Shown here: in pieces, positions 16,112 through 25,245 of the stretch
Numbering within the stretch: position 1 is the stretch's first letter
Layout of the letters: every line of letters begins with the position of its first letter
Origin: Streptomyces violaceusniger
GTDB taxonomy: Bacteria; Actinomycetota; Actinomycetes; Streptomycetales; Streptomycetaceae
Length of the DNA stretch: 64,000 nucleotides
Direction of reading: 5' to 3'
Assembly (NCBI GenBank): GCA_005405945.1
Contig: BJHW01000002.1
Span: forward strand, 806,001-870,000
Program-made: the position numbers and the translations under genes
Notes under the pieces: generated by a model
Told to the model about the DNA's origin: nothing
The model's database searches: none
The model's input: the letters and a program-made list of their open reading frames with translations, nothing else

Positions 16112-17937
16112 TCAGGGATATGACACCACGGTGGACGGCACGGTGGAGGTGCCCGAGGTGGGAGATCCGGTGTCATTGATGACGCGTTCGTACTGGCCTT
16201 GGCCGCCGAGCGAGACGACCAGCAGATTGTGGAACGTCACCCCCGGGGCGTTCGGCGCGGCGAAGCCGTGGTGCTGCACGATGCCGGGGTCGACGTTGTA
16301 GTAGCAGTAGCTGCCGAGCCCCCATCCCTCGTGCGTGGTCACCGAATCGGCCACCTTGTAGGCGGCGTAGCCCTTGATCGAGCCGTTCTGGATGGCCGCC
16401 TGGTTCGGGGCGTCGTACGCCTTCTCGTTCTGGAAGAAGATGGTCCGGCCCCGCTGCCCGAACCACTGCACGTCGTACTTGTTGAAGTGCTCCACGAACA
16501 GCCCCGTGGCCAGCACGTCGTCGCCGTTGACCCGGACGCCGTAGTCGGCGCGGTTGGTCTCCCAGCCGACCCCGTCGCCGTGGTCGGCGCGCCAGACCCA
16601 GGTGTGGTCGACGATGGTGTGCCGGCTGTTGATCACCATGCTGGTGGTGGCCCTGCCGGGGCCCGCGCCACCGATGCGGATGAACACGTCCTGGACGGTG
16701 GTGGGGTTGGCCGAGTGGTCGGCCGAGGCCCCTTGCGGACCGACTTCCAGCAGCGTGGCGGAGTTGACCGGCCCGGCGTCGATGAGGAAACCGGCCAGCC
16801 GCACCCCGTCGACATCGGCGACCTTCAGCGCGGTGACGCCGTTGTCGGGGACGAGCGTGGCGTAGCCGAGCCCGAGGACGACGGTGTTCGCGCGGTTCAC
16901 CTGCACCGGCCGGTCGAGGTGGTAGATCCCCGGGGTGAGCAGCAGATGCAGCCCTTGGGTGAGCGCCTCGTTGAGGGTGGCCGCGGTGACGCCGGGCTTG
17001 GCCACGTAGAACTGCGACAGCGGCAGCGAGGTGCCTCTGGGGGTGCCGTTGCCCCAGGTGACACCGCGGGCGTCGGTGCGCTTCTCGGGCAGGAAGACCC
17101 GGTACTCGCTGCCGTTGAGGTACAGGAAGGGCTTCTCCCGGGAGACCGGGGTGGTGTTGAGCGTGGTGTACGGCGGGTTGGGGAAGCTCTGCCCGGGCGC
17201 GCCCTCCACACCGGAGAACACCATGTTCCACACGCCGTTGAGCCAGCCGCCGATGGCGCTGTCGCGGGTGTACCACTGCTGCTGGGAGTACGGCCCGACC
17301 TGGCCGTCGATGCGGCTGTCCGCGATGTACCCGCCACTCGCCCAGCCGTAGCCGTCGGGGGCGAGGTTGAGCCCGCCGCGTATGTGCATCCGCCGGAAGG
17401 GGGCCGCCTGCGCCACGGCCCAGCGGTTGGTGCCGTTGACCGGTACGACCGCGAGGTTCTCCGCCGAGCGCCAGAAGTTCTGGGTGGCATTGCCGTTGAA
17501 CCACCCGGCGTCCACCGTGATGTCGCCGTTGATGGTCGTGTCGTCGGGGGACAGCCCCAGCCCGGCGATGGAGGTGTAGAAGCCGATCTGGGCGTTGAGC
17601 CCGTGGTAGCTGCCGGGCTTGAACAGCAGGGCGTAGCGCCCGGTGCCGAACTGCGCCGACTCCTGCTTCTTGAACACCTCGTCCAGCTTGGCCTGGATGC
17701 CGGGCGTGGACGGGTCGAAGACGATCACGTTCGGGCCGAGGTCGCCCCCGCCCGGCAGGGCCTTGGGGCTCTTGCCCCGGCCCGAGGGGGCGGCGGCAGC
17801 GGAAGTGGCCAGGCCGCCGAGGGCGGGAGCCGATGCGACGGCGGCCGCGGCGCCGAGCACCGCCCGGCGGCCGACCGCGGAGCGGCTGGAGGAGGACGTG
17901 GGGGAGGCGTGGGGGAAGGCGTGGGGGAAGGCGTCAT
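16112..17937 (-). CDS. Secreted right-handed beta-helix protein (putative polysaccharide-active enzyme)
   Basis: About 600 residues. A Tat-type signal (SAVGRRAVLGAAAAVASAPALG) precedes a mature domain with pectate-lyase/GH55-like repeats: PNVIVFDPSTPGIQAKLDEVF, SYHGLNAQIGFYTSIAGLGLSPDDTTINGDI, HTIVDHTWVWRADHGDGVGWET, and INSRHTIVDHTW. Related Streptomyces proteins are often loosely named adenylyl cyclase or coagulation-factor proteins; I would not use those names. ATG 17937 has AGGAG upstream but is one base out of frame. An added base in the C/G runs near 17900 gives MTPSPTPSPTPPPTSSSSRSAV. Otherwise the frame opens further upstream. A LacI-type box at 17983-17996 suggests sugar control. Confidence 0.7.
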
Positions 17938-18435
17938 GGGGGCGTCTCTCCTGGTTCAGTAAATGAACGGAATGGGGGGTGAGGGAGCGCTCTCTTGCCG
18001 TCGCATGCTTCATCCATGTGAACGACTCGTCAAGAGTTGTGACCGCAGTCCTTACATGTTGATGCCTCGTGAACGTCAACTGCCCTAGAGGAACCGCTGG
18101 TTCAGGCTCACTTGGGGAGGTTTGCGGTCGGTCGCGCTCCGGGTCGTTGTGTTCAAGAGGGAAACGGGAGCCGGTGTCTCTGGGGCGACCGTGTGTTCGC
18201 CCGGCCCTCGCCACCCCACCTCGCACTCCACCACGACGGCCAGCCGGGACCGGAGGATCCCTCACCGCTCGCACGCCGCACTCCGGCGTCGACCGGATCG
18301 CGGCCGGGGGAGTGCGGGCGGAGGTGGACTGGGTGCGCGTCGAACAGAAGGGGTGAGCGCTGCATCATGGACCGTTGACGGGCGGCCGCCGTGGCCGCCC
18401 GGCATTGGGAAGCAGCGGAAGAAGGAGGAACGCCG
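17938..18435. other. Intergenic region between divergent beta-helix and mutarotase genes
   Basis: About 500 bp. It holds a CebR-like box at 17983-17996. No convincing coding sequence or RNA gene was seen in the rest; the GC content is a little lower near 18000-18060, as expected of a promoter zone. Confidence 0.6.
17983..17996. promoter_or_regulatory. CebR-like LacI-family box
   Basis: GGGAGCGCTCTCTT; the core GGGAGCGCTCtC differs at one position from a perfect palindrome and resembles the CebR operator TGGGAGCGCTCCCA. It lies 46 bp upstream of the predicted start of the beta-helix gene. Confidence 0.55.
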
Positions 18436-18786
18436 ATGCGGGTGGCGTTGCACTCGGTTCTCAAGGAGGGCCAGGAGTCCGGTTATGAGCAGGTGCACGC
18501 CACGGTCCCGGAGGACCTGCTGGCGGCGCTGCGCCGGGCCGGGATCACCAACTGGCGGATCTGGCGCAGCGGGCGTCATCTCTTCCACCTCGTGGACTGC
18601 GAGGACTTCGCCGCCGCGATGGCGGCGCTGGACGAGGACCCGGCCAACCAGCGCTGGCAGGAGTTCATCGGCGCGTACGTCGACCACTTCGAGGACACCG
18701 GCGGTTCCCCCGCCGAGGCGGAGCGGATGGCGCTCGGCGAGGTGTGGGAGCTGCGCGCCCAGGCGGAGGCCGCCGAGCGCGGTTAG
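18436..18786 (+). CDS. L-rhamnose mutarotase-family protein
   Basis: 116 residues, the family's usual size. Motifs are ESGYEQVHATVPEDLL (Tyr17/His21 region), NWRIWRSGRHLFHLVDCEDF and DPANQRWQEFIGAYVDHFED. Family members interconvert alpha and beta anomers of L-rhamnose or L-fucose in the cytoplasm. ATG 18436 has GAAGGAGG at proper spacing. No rhamnose operon genes are adjacent, so the substrate is not settled. Confidence 0.85.
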   Translation: MRVALHSVLKEGQESGYEQVHATVPEDLLAALRRAGITNWRIWRSGRHLFHLVDCEDFAAAMAALDEDPANQRWQEFIGAYVDHFEDTGGSPAEAERMALGEVWELRAQAEAAERG

Positions 18787-18830
18787 AGGGTGTCCGGCGG
18801 ATCGTGACGCCTGCGGCGGGCTGTTGACTC

Positions 18831-18868
18831 GGGCTCCGCTCCAGACCCCGGGGTCTGGAGCGGAGCCC
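18831..18868. terminator. 38-bp perfect palindrome after the mutarotase gene
   Basis: Arms 18831-18849 and 18850-18868 are exact complements with no spacer. It is 44 bp past the stop codon and is the likely terminator. The rest of the 18787-19127 gap holds an inverted GCCGAAC/GTTCGGC pair around 18950-18980 and the protease leader. Confidence 0.8.
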
Positions 18869-19127
18869 CAGTTGTGGGAAGGGGGAGCATCGATATGCGG
18901 CTCCGGTGCGCGGTCCGACGGACACTCCGTAGCCGGGACGATCGGCCGAACCGGCGGAGCCTACCGGTCCGGATCGTTCGGCGCAGCGATTCATCAGACC
19001 TTGAGTACGGGTGAGAGCGGGGCGAACGCGTCCACGTACGACGTGGCGGCCCCGCGTGGGGGCGTGGCGGAACGCGGCAAGCGCTCCGCACACGCCTGCC
19101 GCGCATCCCCGACTGGAGGTCAGTGAG

Positions 19128-20654
19128 TTGAGCCACCGACGTGTGAACAAGCGGACCCTCGCCATTTCCGGAGCCGCCGTCGTCGCGCTCGGAGCAGCCG
19201 CCATTCTGCTGCCCAACGCGAACGCGAACCCGGACGAGACGTCGGGCGCCAAGACCTTCTCGTCCCCGGCCGCCGTGAAGCTCGCGAGGAGTCTCGCCTC
19301 GGACCTCGGTGACAACGGCGCGGGCTGGTACTACGACAACGGCAACCGCCAGCTGGTCATGAACGTGGTGGACGAGGACTCCGCCGAGTCCGTCCGGGCC
19401 AAGGGCGCCGTGGCGAAGGTCGTCCAGAACAGCATGGCCGATTTGAAGGCCGCCACCCAGACGCTGAGCACCGATGCGTCGGTGCCGGGCACCGCCTGGT
19501 CGATCGACCCGGTCACCAACAAGGTCCAGGTGACCGCCGACCGGACGGTGACCGGCACGAAGTGGGACACGCTGACCAAGGCCACGGACCAGATGGAGGG
19601 CACGGTCAGCGTCAAGCGCAGCAAGGGCGAGTTCAAGAAGTTCGACGGCGAGGAGGCGGCCCAACCCGGCGACAACGGCGGCGCGGGTGCCGGTGACGCG
19701 GGTGACGCCGGTGACGCGGGGGCCGCTGGCGGTGCGGGTGACGCCGGTGCCGGGGGCGCCGGAGACGCCGCGGGTGGTGCGGGTGACGCCGGGGGTGGTG
19801 CGGGTGACGCCGGGGGCGGCGGGGACGCCGCGGCCGGTGGGCTCGACGGCGGCGATGCCATCTTCGGCGGTGGCGCCCGCTGTTCGCTGGGCTTCAACGT
19901 CAGCGTCGACGGCGCGCCGGGCTTCCTGACCGCGGGCCACTGCGGCAACGAATCCCAGACCTGGACCTCGGACGAGGCCGGGGCCCAGCAGGTGGGCACG
20001 GTGCAGGACTCCAAGTTCCCCGAGAACGACTTCGCGCTGGTGATGTACGACGACGCCACCACCCAGCCGTCCAGCACGGTCGACCTCCAGGACGGCACCA
20101 CCCAGGAGATCGGGCGCGCCGTCGAGGCGAGCGTGGGCCTGAAGGTGCAGCGCTCCGGCTCCACGACAGGGGTCACCGACGGCACGGTCACCGGCCTCAA
20201 CGCCACGGTGAACTACGGCAACGGCGACATCGTCAACGGCCTCATCCAGACCGATGTGTGCGCCGAGCCCGGCGACAGCGGTGGCGCGATGTTCGCCGAG
20301 GACGCGGCGGTCGGGCTGACGTCCGGCGGCAGCGGCGACTGCACCCAGGGCGGTGAGACGTTCTTCCAGCCGGTGACCGCCGCGCTGGAGGCCACCGGCG
20401 CGGTCATCGGCGCGGACGGCGGCGGCGCCGGTGGCGGTGACGCGGCGGGCGGTGCTGGTGATGCGGCCGGTGGCGCTGGTGACGCGGCGGGCGGTGCTGG
20501 TGATGCGGCCGGTGGCGCTGGTGATGCGGCCGGTGGCGCCGGTGACGCCGCAGGTGCGGGCAATGCCGGAGCCGGTGACGCGGGTGCCGGTGACGCGGGC
20601 GCAGCCGCCGGGGCCGGTGACACCGGCAGCGTCGCGGGCCAGGGTCTCAACTGA
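19128..20654 (+). CDS. Secreted S1-family (alpha-lytic/streptogrisin type) serine protease with Gly/Ala/Asp repeat linker and tail
   Basis: 508 residues. Signal segment 10-32 (LAISGAAVVALGAAAILL), propeptide ~40-180, then a repeat linker 181-240 (GDAGDAG...), the protease domain ~243-428 and a repeat tail 430-508. The catalytic triad is His271 (LTAGHC), Asp301 (PENDFALVMYD) and Ser384 (EPGDSGGA). Disulfide partners are visible (Cys252/Cys272; Cys378/Cys405). The tail contains six tandem GDAAGGA-type heptads. TTG 19128 has GGAGG at 19115-19119. The flanking low-complexity segments are unusual in streptogrisins; they could tether or space the enzyme at the cell wall, or be a disordered processing linker. 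Confidence 0.88.
   Translation: MSHRRVNKRTLAISGAAVVALGAAAILLPNANANPDETSGAKTFSSPAAVKLARSLASDLGDNGAGWYYDNGNRQLVMNVVDEDSAESVRAKGAVAKVVQNSMADLKAATQTLSTDASVPGTAWSIDPVTNKVQVTADRTVTGTKWDTLTKATDQMEGTVSVKRSKGEFKKFDGEEAAQPGDNGGAGAGDAGDAGDAGAAGGAGDAGAGGAGDAAGGAGDAGGGAGDAGGGGDAAAGGLDGGDAIFGGGARCSLGFNVSVDGAPGFLTAGHCGNESQTWTSDEAGAQQVGTVQDSKFPENDFALVMYDDATTQPSSTVDLQDGTTQEIGRAVEASVGLKVQRSGSTTGVTDGTVTGLNATVNYGNGDIVNGLIQTDVCAEPGDSGGAMFAEDAAVGLTSGGSGDCTQGGETFFQPVTAALEATGAVIGADGGGAGGGDAAGGAGDAAGGAGDAAGGAGDAAGGAGDAAGGAGDAAGAGNAGAGDAGAGDAGAAAGAGDTGSVAGQGLN
19668..19847. repeat. GC-rich low-complexity repeats encoding the protease linker
   Basis: Imperfect GGTGACGCGGG/GCCGGTGAC units encoding Gly-Asp-Ala-Gly patterns between propeptide and catalytic domain. 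Confidence 0.8.
20436..20561. repeat. 21-bp tandem repeat, six copies, protease tail
   Basis: Six consecutive units encoding GDAAGGA (last copy GDAAGAG). Synonymous bases alternate between copies (gcggcgggc versus gcggccggt), suggesting duplication in two-unit blocks. Confidence 0.88.
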
Positions 20655-20678
20655 TCCGGCCCACCCCATGAACGAGGT

Positions 20679-20708
20679 CCCGGGCGCCCTCCTGCCCCAG
20701 TGCCCGGG
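20679..20708 (+). terminator. Hairpin after the protease gene
   Basis: CCCGGGC (20679-20685) pairs with GCCCGGG (20702-20708), followed by a pyrimidine run CTCTTTTCCC. Confidence 0.6.
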
Positions 20709-20779
20709 GCCTCCCTCTTTTCCCTACGGCCTACGGCCTACGAGACCTACGGCCCTAGGCGACCCCCGACCCTCCGGCC

Positions 20780-21553
20780 CTAGCTGTGCCGTCCGGAGAC
20801 CGGAAGCCCCGCCGCCTCCGCCGCCGCGCCGAGCACCTCCCGGAGCATGGCCGGGGTGAGCCGCCCGGTGAAGGTGTTCTGCTGGCTCACGTGGTAGCAG
20901 CCGAAGAGGGTGAGCGGCGGCCCGTCGTCGGCCGCCCGCAGCGTGGCCCGTGCGCCGTGTCCGAACACCGGCCGGGGCCGGGGCACGGCCCATCCGCCCG
21001 CCTCCAGGGCGGGCATCACGGCCTGCCAGCCGAACGAGCCGAGCACCACCGCGGTCCGCAGCGTCGGCCGCAGCAGCCGCAGCTCCCGGGCCAGCCACGA
21101 GCGGCAGGTGTCCCGCTCCTCGGGGGTGGGCCGGTTGGCGGGCGGTGCGCAGTGCACCGGCGAGGTGATCCTGACTCCGTAGAGCTCCAGACCGTCGCCG
21201 CGGTGGGTGGCGGTCGGCTGGCTGGCCAGCCCCAGGTCGTACAGCGCGGCGTACAGGAAGTCCCCGGCGCGGTCGCCGGTGAACATCCGGCCCGTGCGGT
21301 TTCCCCCGTGGGCGGCCGGTGCGAGCCCCACGATCGCCACTCTGGCGTCCGGCGGCCCGAACCCGGGCACCGGCCGCCCCCAGTACTCCCAGTCGGCGTA
21401 GGCCCGGCGCTTGGTGCGGGCGGCCTCCTCCCGCCACTGGACCAGCCGGGGGCAGGCACGGCAGTCGATGACCCGTGCGTCCAGCTCGGCGAGGGTTTCG
21501 GCGCCGGGCGCCTGACGGGCGGGGTAGGAGCGGTCGGATTCGGAGGTGGTCAT
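20780..21553 (-). CDS. Family 5 uracil-DNA glycosylase (UdgB type)
   Basis: 257 residues. Four iron-sulfur cysteines fit the family: Cys31 and Cys34 (DCRACPRL), one in SPVHCAPP and one in RDTCRSWL. The active-site motif GLAPAAHGGNRTGRMFTGD lacks the catalytic Asp of family 4 and is typical of family 5. The second motif is FGCYHVSQQNTFTGRLT. It removes uracil or hypoxanthine from DNA. ATG 21553 overlaps the upstream PolX stop as ATGA, so the two repair genes are translationally coupled. Confidence 0.9.
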   Translation of the reverse strand: MTTSESDRSYPARQAPGAETLAELDARVIDCRACPRLVQWREEAARTKRRAYADWEYWGRPVPGFGPPDARVAIVGLAPAAHGGNRTGRMFTGDRAGDFLYAALYDLGLASQPTATHRGDGLELYGVRITSPVHCAPPANRPTPEERDTCRSWLARELRLLRPTLRTAVVLGSFGWQAVMPALEAGGWAVPRPRPVFGHGARATLRAADDGPPLTLFGCYHVSQQNTFTGRLTPAMLREVLGAAAEAAGLPVSGRHS

Positions 21554-23295
21554 GTAGGGGGCTGGTGCCCCGTGTCCTTGCGGAGAAAACGCCGCAGCCG
21601 GGTGAGCGACCAGGTGTTGATGACATCGCCCGGGGTCAGCCAGCCCCGCTGGGCCATGCCCACCCCGTACCGCATGTTGTCCAGGTCCCGGGTCGAGTGG
21701 GCGTCGCTGTCCAGGGCGAACACCACCCCGTGCGACTTGGCCCGCAGGATGTTCTCGTCCGACAGGTCGAGCCGGTTCGGGTGGGCGTTGATCTCCAGCG
21801 CGGTGCCCGTGCGGGCGCAGGCGGCGAACACCTCGTCCAAGTCGGCGTCGATGCCGGGCCGTTTGCCGATCAGCCGGGTGGTCGGATGGCCGATGACATG
21901 CACGTGCGGGTTCTCACAGGCCCGCACCAGCCGCCGGGTCATGGCCTTGCGGTCCAGGCCGAACTGGGTGTGCACCGAGGCCACGCACAGATCGAAGTCC
22001 TCGAGGAACTCGGGCGGCCAGTCCACGTCCCCGTCGACGTCGATGTTCAGCTCCACACCGTGCAGCAGCCGGGTGTCCCCGCGGCCGCGCCCCCGGTCGA
22101 GCGCGCGCACCCGCTCCCGCTGGGCCAGCATCTTCTCCTCGGTCATCTGCTGCATGTACAGCTTGGGCGCGTGATCGGTGATGGCGTAGTACGCGTAGCC
22201 GCGCCGCTCCGCCTTGGCGATCATGTCCTCCAGCGACTCCAGCCCGTCGGTGAGGTTGGTGTGGGTGTGCAGATCGCCCCGCAGATCGGACTCCTTGACC
22301 AGCCGGGGGAGTTGCCCTTCGAGGGCCGCCTTGACCTCGCCCCGGTCCTCGCGCAGCGTCGGCGGGATCCAGTCCATGCCGAGCCGGGCGTAGACGTCCT
22401 CCTCGCTCCGCGAGGCGATCGTCTTGCCGCTCTTGGTCTCGAAGAGGCCGTACTCGGAGAGCTTGAGGCCATGGCGCACCGCGATCGCGCGGATGCGGAT
22501 GTTGTGCGCCTTGGAGCCGGTGAAGTAGAGCAGTCCCGCGCCCCAGGAGTCCAGCGGCAGGACCCGCAGATCCACCTGGAGCCCCTTCGTGGTGCGGATC
22601 GAGGTCTTCTTCTGGCCGTGGGCGATCACCTCGGAGGTGAGCGGCAGCCGGGTGAACGCGTCCATGAACGGGCCGGATTCCTCCGCCGCCACCAGGATGT
22701 CCACATCGCCCACGGTCTCCTTCATCCGGCGCAGCGACCCGGCGTAGGCACACCGCCGGCAGCCGGGCACCTTGGACAGGGCGGCGACGATGTCATCGGC
22801 CACGTCCATGGCCTCGTCGAGCGGGATGCGGTTGCCCGCGGCCCGCATCAGCCCGATGCCGTGCAGGATGTTCTCCTCGGACTTCGGCCCGAAGCCCTTG
22901 AGGTCGCGCAGCTGGTGGTCCTCGATGGCCTGGGCCAGCTGGTCGATCGAGGAGATCTCCAGCTCCTCGTAGAGGATCATGGCCTTCTTCGGCCCGAGGG
23001 CCGGGATGGCGGTCAGCTCCCGCACCCCGGCCGGGATCGCGGCGCGCGCCTCCTCGACGGCGGGCATGGTCCCGGTGCGCAGATACTCGACCACCTTGTC
23101 GGCGATCGACCGGCCCACATTGGGGATGTCCCGCAGCGCCTTCGCGTCGAACTGCGAGATGTCGGCCGCGTGGCCGCCGATCGCCCGGGCGGCCTTCTCG
23201 TACGCACGCGCCCGGTACGCGTCCCCGCCCGTGATCAGGAGCAGATCGGCGTATTCGCGCAGGAGGGCTTCGACCTCCTCGTTGGAGCGAGCCAT
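21550..23295 (-). CDS. Family X DNA polymerase/PHP phosphoesterase
   Basis: 581 residues. Domains in order: helix-hairpin-helix 8-kDa region (DIPNVGRSIADKVVEYL; IPALGPKKAMILYEEL; LKGFGPKSEENIL), PolX palm with catalytic aspartates in GDVDILVAAEE and LQVDLRV, and C-terminal PHP domain (GDLHTHTNLTDG, DHAPKLYMQ, HGVELNIDVDG, ASVHTQF, NAHPNRLDL, ALDSDAHST) with metal-binding His/Asp residues giving 3'-5' exonuclease or AP-endonuclease activity. It fills short gaps in base-excision repair. It is coupled to the UDG gene downstream, a coherent repair operon. Confidence 0.93.
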   Translation of the reverse strand: MARSNEEVEALLREYADLLLITGGDAYRARAYEKAARAIGGHAADISQFDAKALRDIPNVGRSIADKVVEYLRTGTMPAVEEARAAIPAGVRELTAIPALGPKKAMILYEELEISSIDQLAQAIEDHQLRDLKGFGPKSEENILHGIGLMRAAGNRIPLDEAMDVADDIVAALSKVPGCRRCAYAGSLRRMKETVGDVDILVAAEESGPFMDAFTRLPLTSEVIAHGQKKTSIRTTKGLQVDLRVLPLDSWGAGLLYFTGSKAHNIRIRAIAVRHGLKLSEYGLFETKSGKTIASRSEEDVYARLGMDWIPPTLREDRGEVKAALEGQLPRLVKESDLRGDLHTHTNLTDGLESLEDMIAKAERRGYAYYAITDHAPKLYMQQMTEEKMLAQRERVRALDRGRGRGDTRLLHGVELNIDVDGDVDWPPEFLEDFDLCVASVHTQFGLDRKAMTRRLVRACENPHVHVIGHPTTRLIGKRPGIDADLDEVFAACARTGTALEINAHPNRLDLSDENILRAKSHGVVFALDSDAHSTRDLDNMRYGVGMAQRGWLTPGDVINTWSLTRLRRFLRKDTGHQPPT

Positions 23296-23426
23296 GACAG
23301 CGATTTTAGTCGGCTCTGGCGATCCCGGTGAGGTGGAGGGATCCTGGTGTCAGGAGCGAAACGGCGATCCGCGCGAGTGGGGTCGACCGGTTTCTGCCGT
23401 GTGTTTCCCCGGGTTTGGGGGAGGTC

Positions 23427-24581
23427 ATGGACGTTGGATTCCTGAAGCCGTTGTTCGACCGCCCCGGTCCTTGGGCGGGCGTGTACATGGACACTTCCCG
23501 CAGCACGGAGGACGCGCCCAGGCGGCGCAGGCTGCGGGAGCGGTTCGTGGCGGATCAGCTGACCGGCCAGGGCGCCGACCGTGCCACCTGCGACGCGGTG
23601 GTCGAGCGGCTGGCCGGTGAGCAGGGGGCCAGGGCCTCCGCCGGGCGGGCGCTGTTCGCCGCGGGCGGCGAGGTGGTGCTCGACCTGCCGCTGGCCACGT
23701 CCCCGATCGATGTGGTGACGTCCTGGTCGATGCTGCCGCGCGTGGCGCCGCTGGCCGCGTTCCGCGGTGAGTGGCCGGCCTGTCTGGTGGCCTTCGTCGA
23801 CCAGGCGGGGGCCGATCTGGAGCTGCGGGACGACACCGGTGCCCGACCCGCGGGGCGCGCCGGGGGCCGGAGGGCGCATGGCCGGGGCCACCGGTCGGTG
23901 CCCGCCGACCGCTACGAGTGGCACTACCGCAACCGGGTCGGGAACACCTGGGAGCAGACCGCTGACCGGGTGGCCGACGAACTGGTGCGGCAGTGGACGG
24001 AAACCGACGCCGACCTGCTGATCCTGGCCGGTGACCCGCGCGAGCGCCGTGCCGTACGCGACCGGCTGCCCGAGCCGCTGCGGGCCAAGACGGAGGAGAC
24101 CCGCCACGGCAGCAGGGCCGCAGGCTGCTCCGGGCAGCTGAACGCGGAGATCGACCACGCCCGGGCGGAGTACGCCCGCGCCCATCTGGAGACGGTCCTC
24201 GATCTCTTCCGCGCCGGGCGGGGCCGCCCCGGCGGACCGGCCCTGGGCGGACACGACGGCACCAGGCCGCCGAGCAGCGGGGCGGCGGAGGGCGTACCGG
24301 CGGTGGTGGAGGCCATGCGCCGCCATCAGGCGGCCACGCTGCTGCTGGGGCACGCGGGCGGCGACATGCGCCATGAGGTGTGGATCGGGCCGGACGCCGA
24401 TCAGGTGGCCGTGCAGCGCTCCCAGGCGCGCGCCATGGGCGTCAGGACCCCCGAGCCCGCCCGCGCGGACGACGCGCTGATGCGGTCCGCGACGGTGGCC
24501 GACACGGAGGTGCTGGTGGTGCCCGAGGGGCTCCAGGGACCGGCCGGAGGCCTGGGCGCGGTGCTGCGCTGGCACGCCTGA
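23427..24581 (+). CDS. baeRF2-domain protein (Rv2629-like)
   Basis: 384 residues. Motifs include FLKPLFDRPGPWAGVYMDTSRS, PLATSPIDVVTSWSMLPRVAPL, ADLLILAGDPRERRAVRDRLPE and, at the C-terminus, ATLLLGHAGGDMRHEVWIGP and VVPEGLQGPAGGLGAVLRWHA. This matches the bacterial eRF1-like family that includes M. tuberculosis Rv2629, a dormancy-regulon protein that may act on stalled ribosomes or tRNA. A small low-complexity insertion (RAGGRRAHGRGHR) interrupts the middle. ATG 23427 is preceded by GGGGGAGG. It is divergent from polX with ~130 bp between. Confidence 0.8.
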   Translation: MDVGFLKPLFDRPGPWAGVYMDTSRSTEDAPRRRRLRERFVADQLTGQGADRATCDAVVERLAGEQGARASAGRALFAAGGEVVLDLPLATSPIDVVTSWSMLPRVAPLAAFRGEWPACLVAFVDQAGADLELRDDTGARPAGRAGGRRAHGRGHRSVPADRYEWHYRNRVGNTWEQTADRVADELVRQWTETDADLLILAGDPRERRAVRDRLPEPLRAKTEETRHGSRAAGCSGQLNAEIDHARAEYARAHLETVLDLFRAGRGRPGGPALGGHDGTRPPSSGAAEGVPAVVEAMRRHQAATLLLGHAGGDMRHEVWIGPDADQVAVQRSQARAMGVRTPEPARADDALMRSATVADTEVLVVPEGLQGPAGGLGAVLRWHA

Positions 24582-25200
24582 ACGAGGCGCCTGAACGAGG
24601 CGCCTGAACGAGGCGCGGGGACCAGGCGCGGAGCGTCACCGCTCCGCGCTGGCCGTGCGGTGCCACGCTGCTGGCCGGACTGACCGCGCCGCGCTTTGGC
24701 CGGGCTGACCGTGCCGGTCCGGCCGCTCCGTGTTGGCCGCGCCGCGCTTGGCCTGGCTGGCCGTGCCGGTCCAGCCGTGCCGCGCGTGACCGTGCCGTGC
24801 TTGGCCGCGTGGCTGGTTCGCGCCGTGCCTGGCCGGGCTGCCGCGCCGCCGCGCGCTGCCTGTGCCGCGCGTGTCCGCGCTGCGTGTGTTCGGGTTGTGT
24901 CTGGCCGTGCCGCGCGTGCCGCGCGTAACCCTGCCGCGCCTGGCCGCCTGGCTGGTCCGCGCCGCGCGTATCCGCGTCGACCGTGCTTGGCCGCGTGGCT
25001 GGTTCGCGCCGTGCCTGGCCGGGCTGCCGCGCCGCCGCGCGCTGCCTGTGCCGGGCGTGTCCGCGCTGCGTGTGTCCGGGCCGCGCCTGCCTGAGCTGCG
25101 CCCGGCCGCGCCTAGCCGGGCTGATCGTCATGCGCGGGACCGCGCATCGCCGCGACCCCGCACCCCATCGCGCTATCCGCCGGAAGGGCGTTTCTCGGTG
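24574..25200. repeat. Non-coding GC-rich repeat island between baeRF2 and csxA
   Basis: Within the 714-bp gap 24582-25295 it starts with three copies of GCCTGAACGAGGC (24574-24615). It continues with degenerate (T/C)TGGCCG(C/G)GC(T/G)G and CCGTGCCG words. A 95-bp segment at 24795-24889 recurs at 24981-25075 with one mismatch. Frames stay open on both strands only because of composition; the translations are Arg/Ala/Gly/Pro repeats with no ribosome site. The csxA promoter and operator lie at 25208-25264. Confidence 0.75.
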
Positions 25201-25207
25201 GGGCTGG

Positions 25208-25236
25208 TTGACATGGCGCGCTCAGCTCTCTACGGT
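25208..25236 (+). promoter_or_regulatory. csxA promoter
   Basis: TTGACA (25208-25213), exactly 17 bp, TACGGT (25231-25236). This is a good match to the vegetative sigma-factor consensus in Streptomyces, with the operator starting ~10 bp downstream. Confidence 0.78.
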
Positions 25237-25245
25237 CCGTTGGTT

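Noticed and set aside
16112..17937. Naming the beta-helix protein adenylyl cyclase or coagulation-factor protein
   Set aside because: No cyclase or discoidin motif is visible; such names appear to be propagated database labels.
19668..20561. Protease repeats as a CRISPR array
   Set aside because: Units are contiguous, coding and lack unique spacers.
24442..25131. Open frames on both strands across the GC repeat island
   Set aside because: Translations are Arg/Ala/Gly/Pro/His repeats copied from the DNA repeats, with no ribosome site, no domain and both strands open at once.
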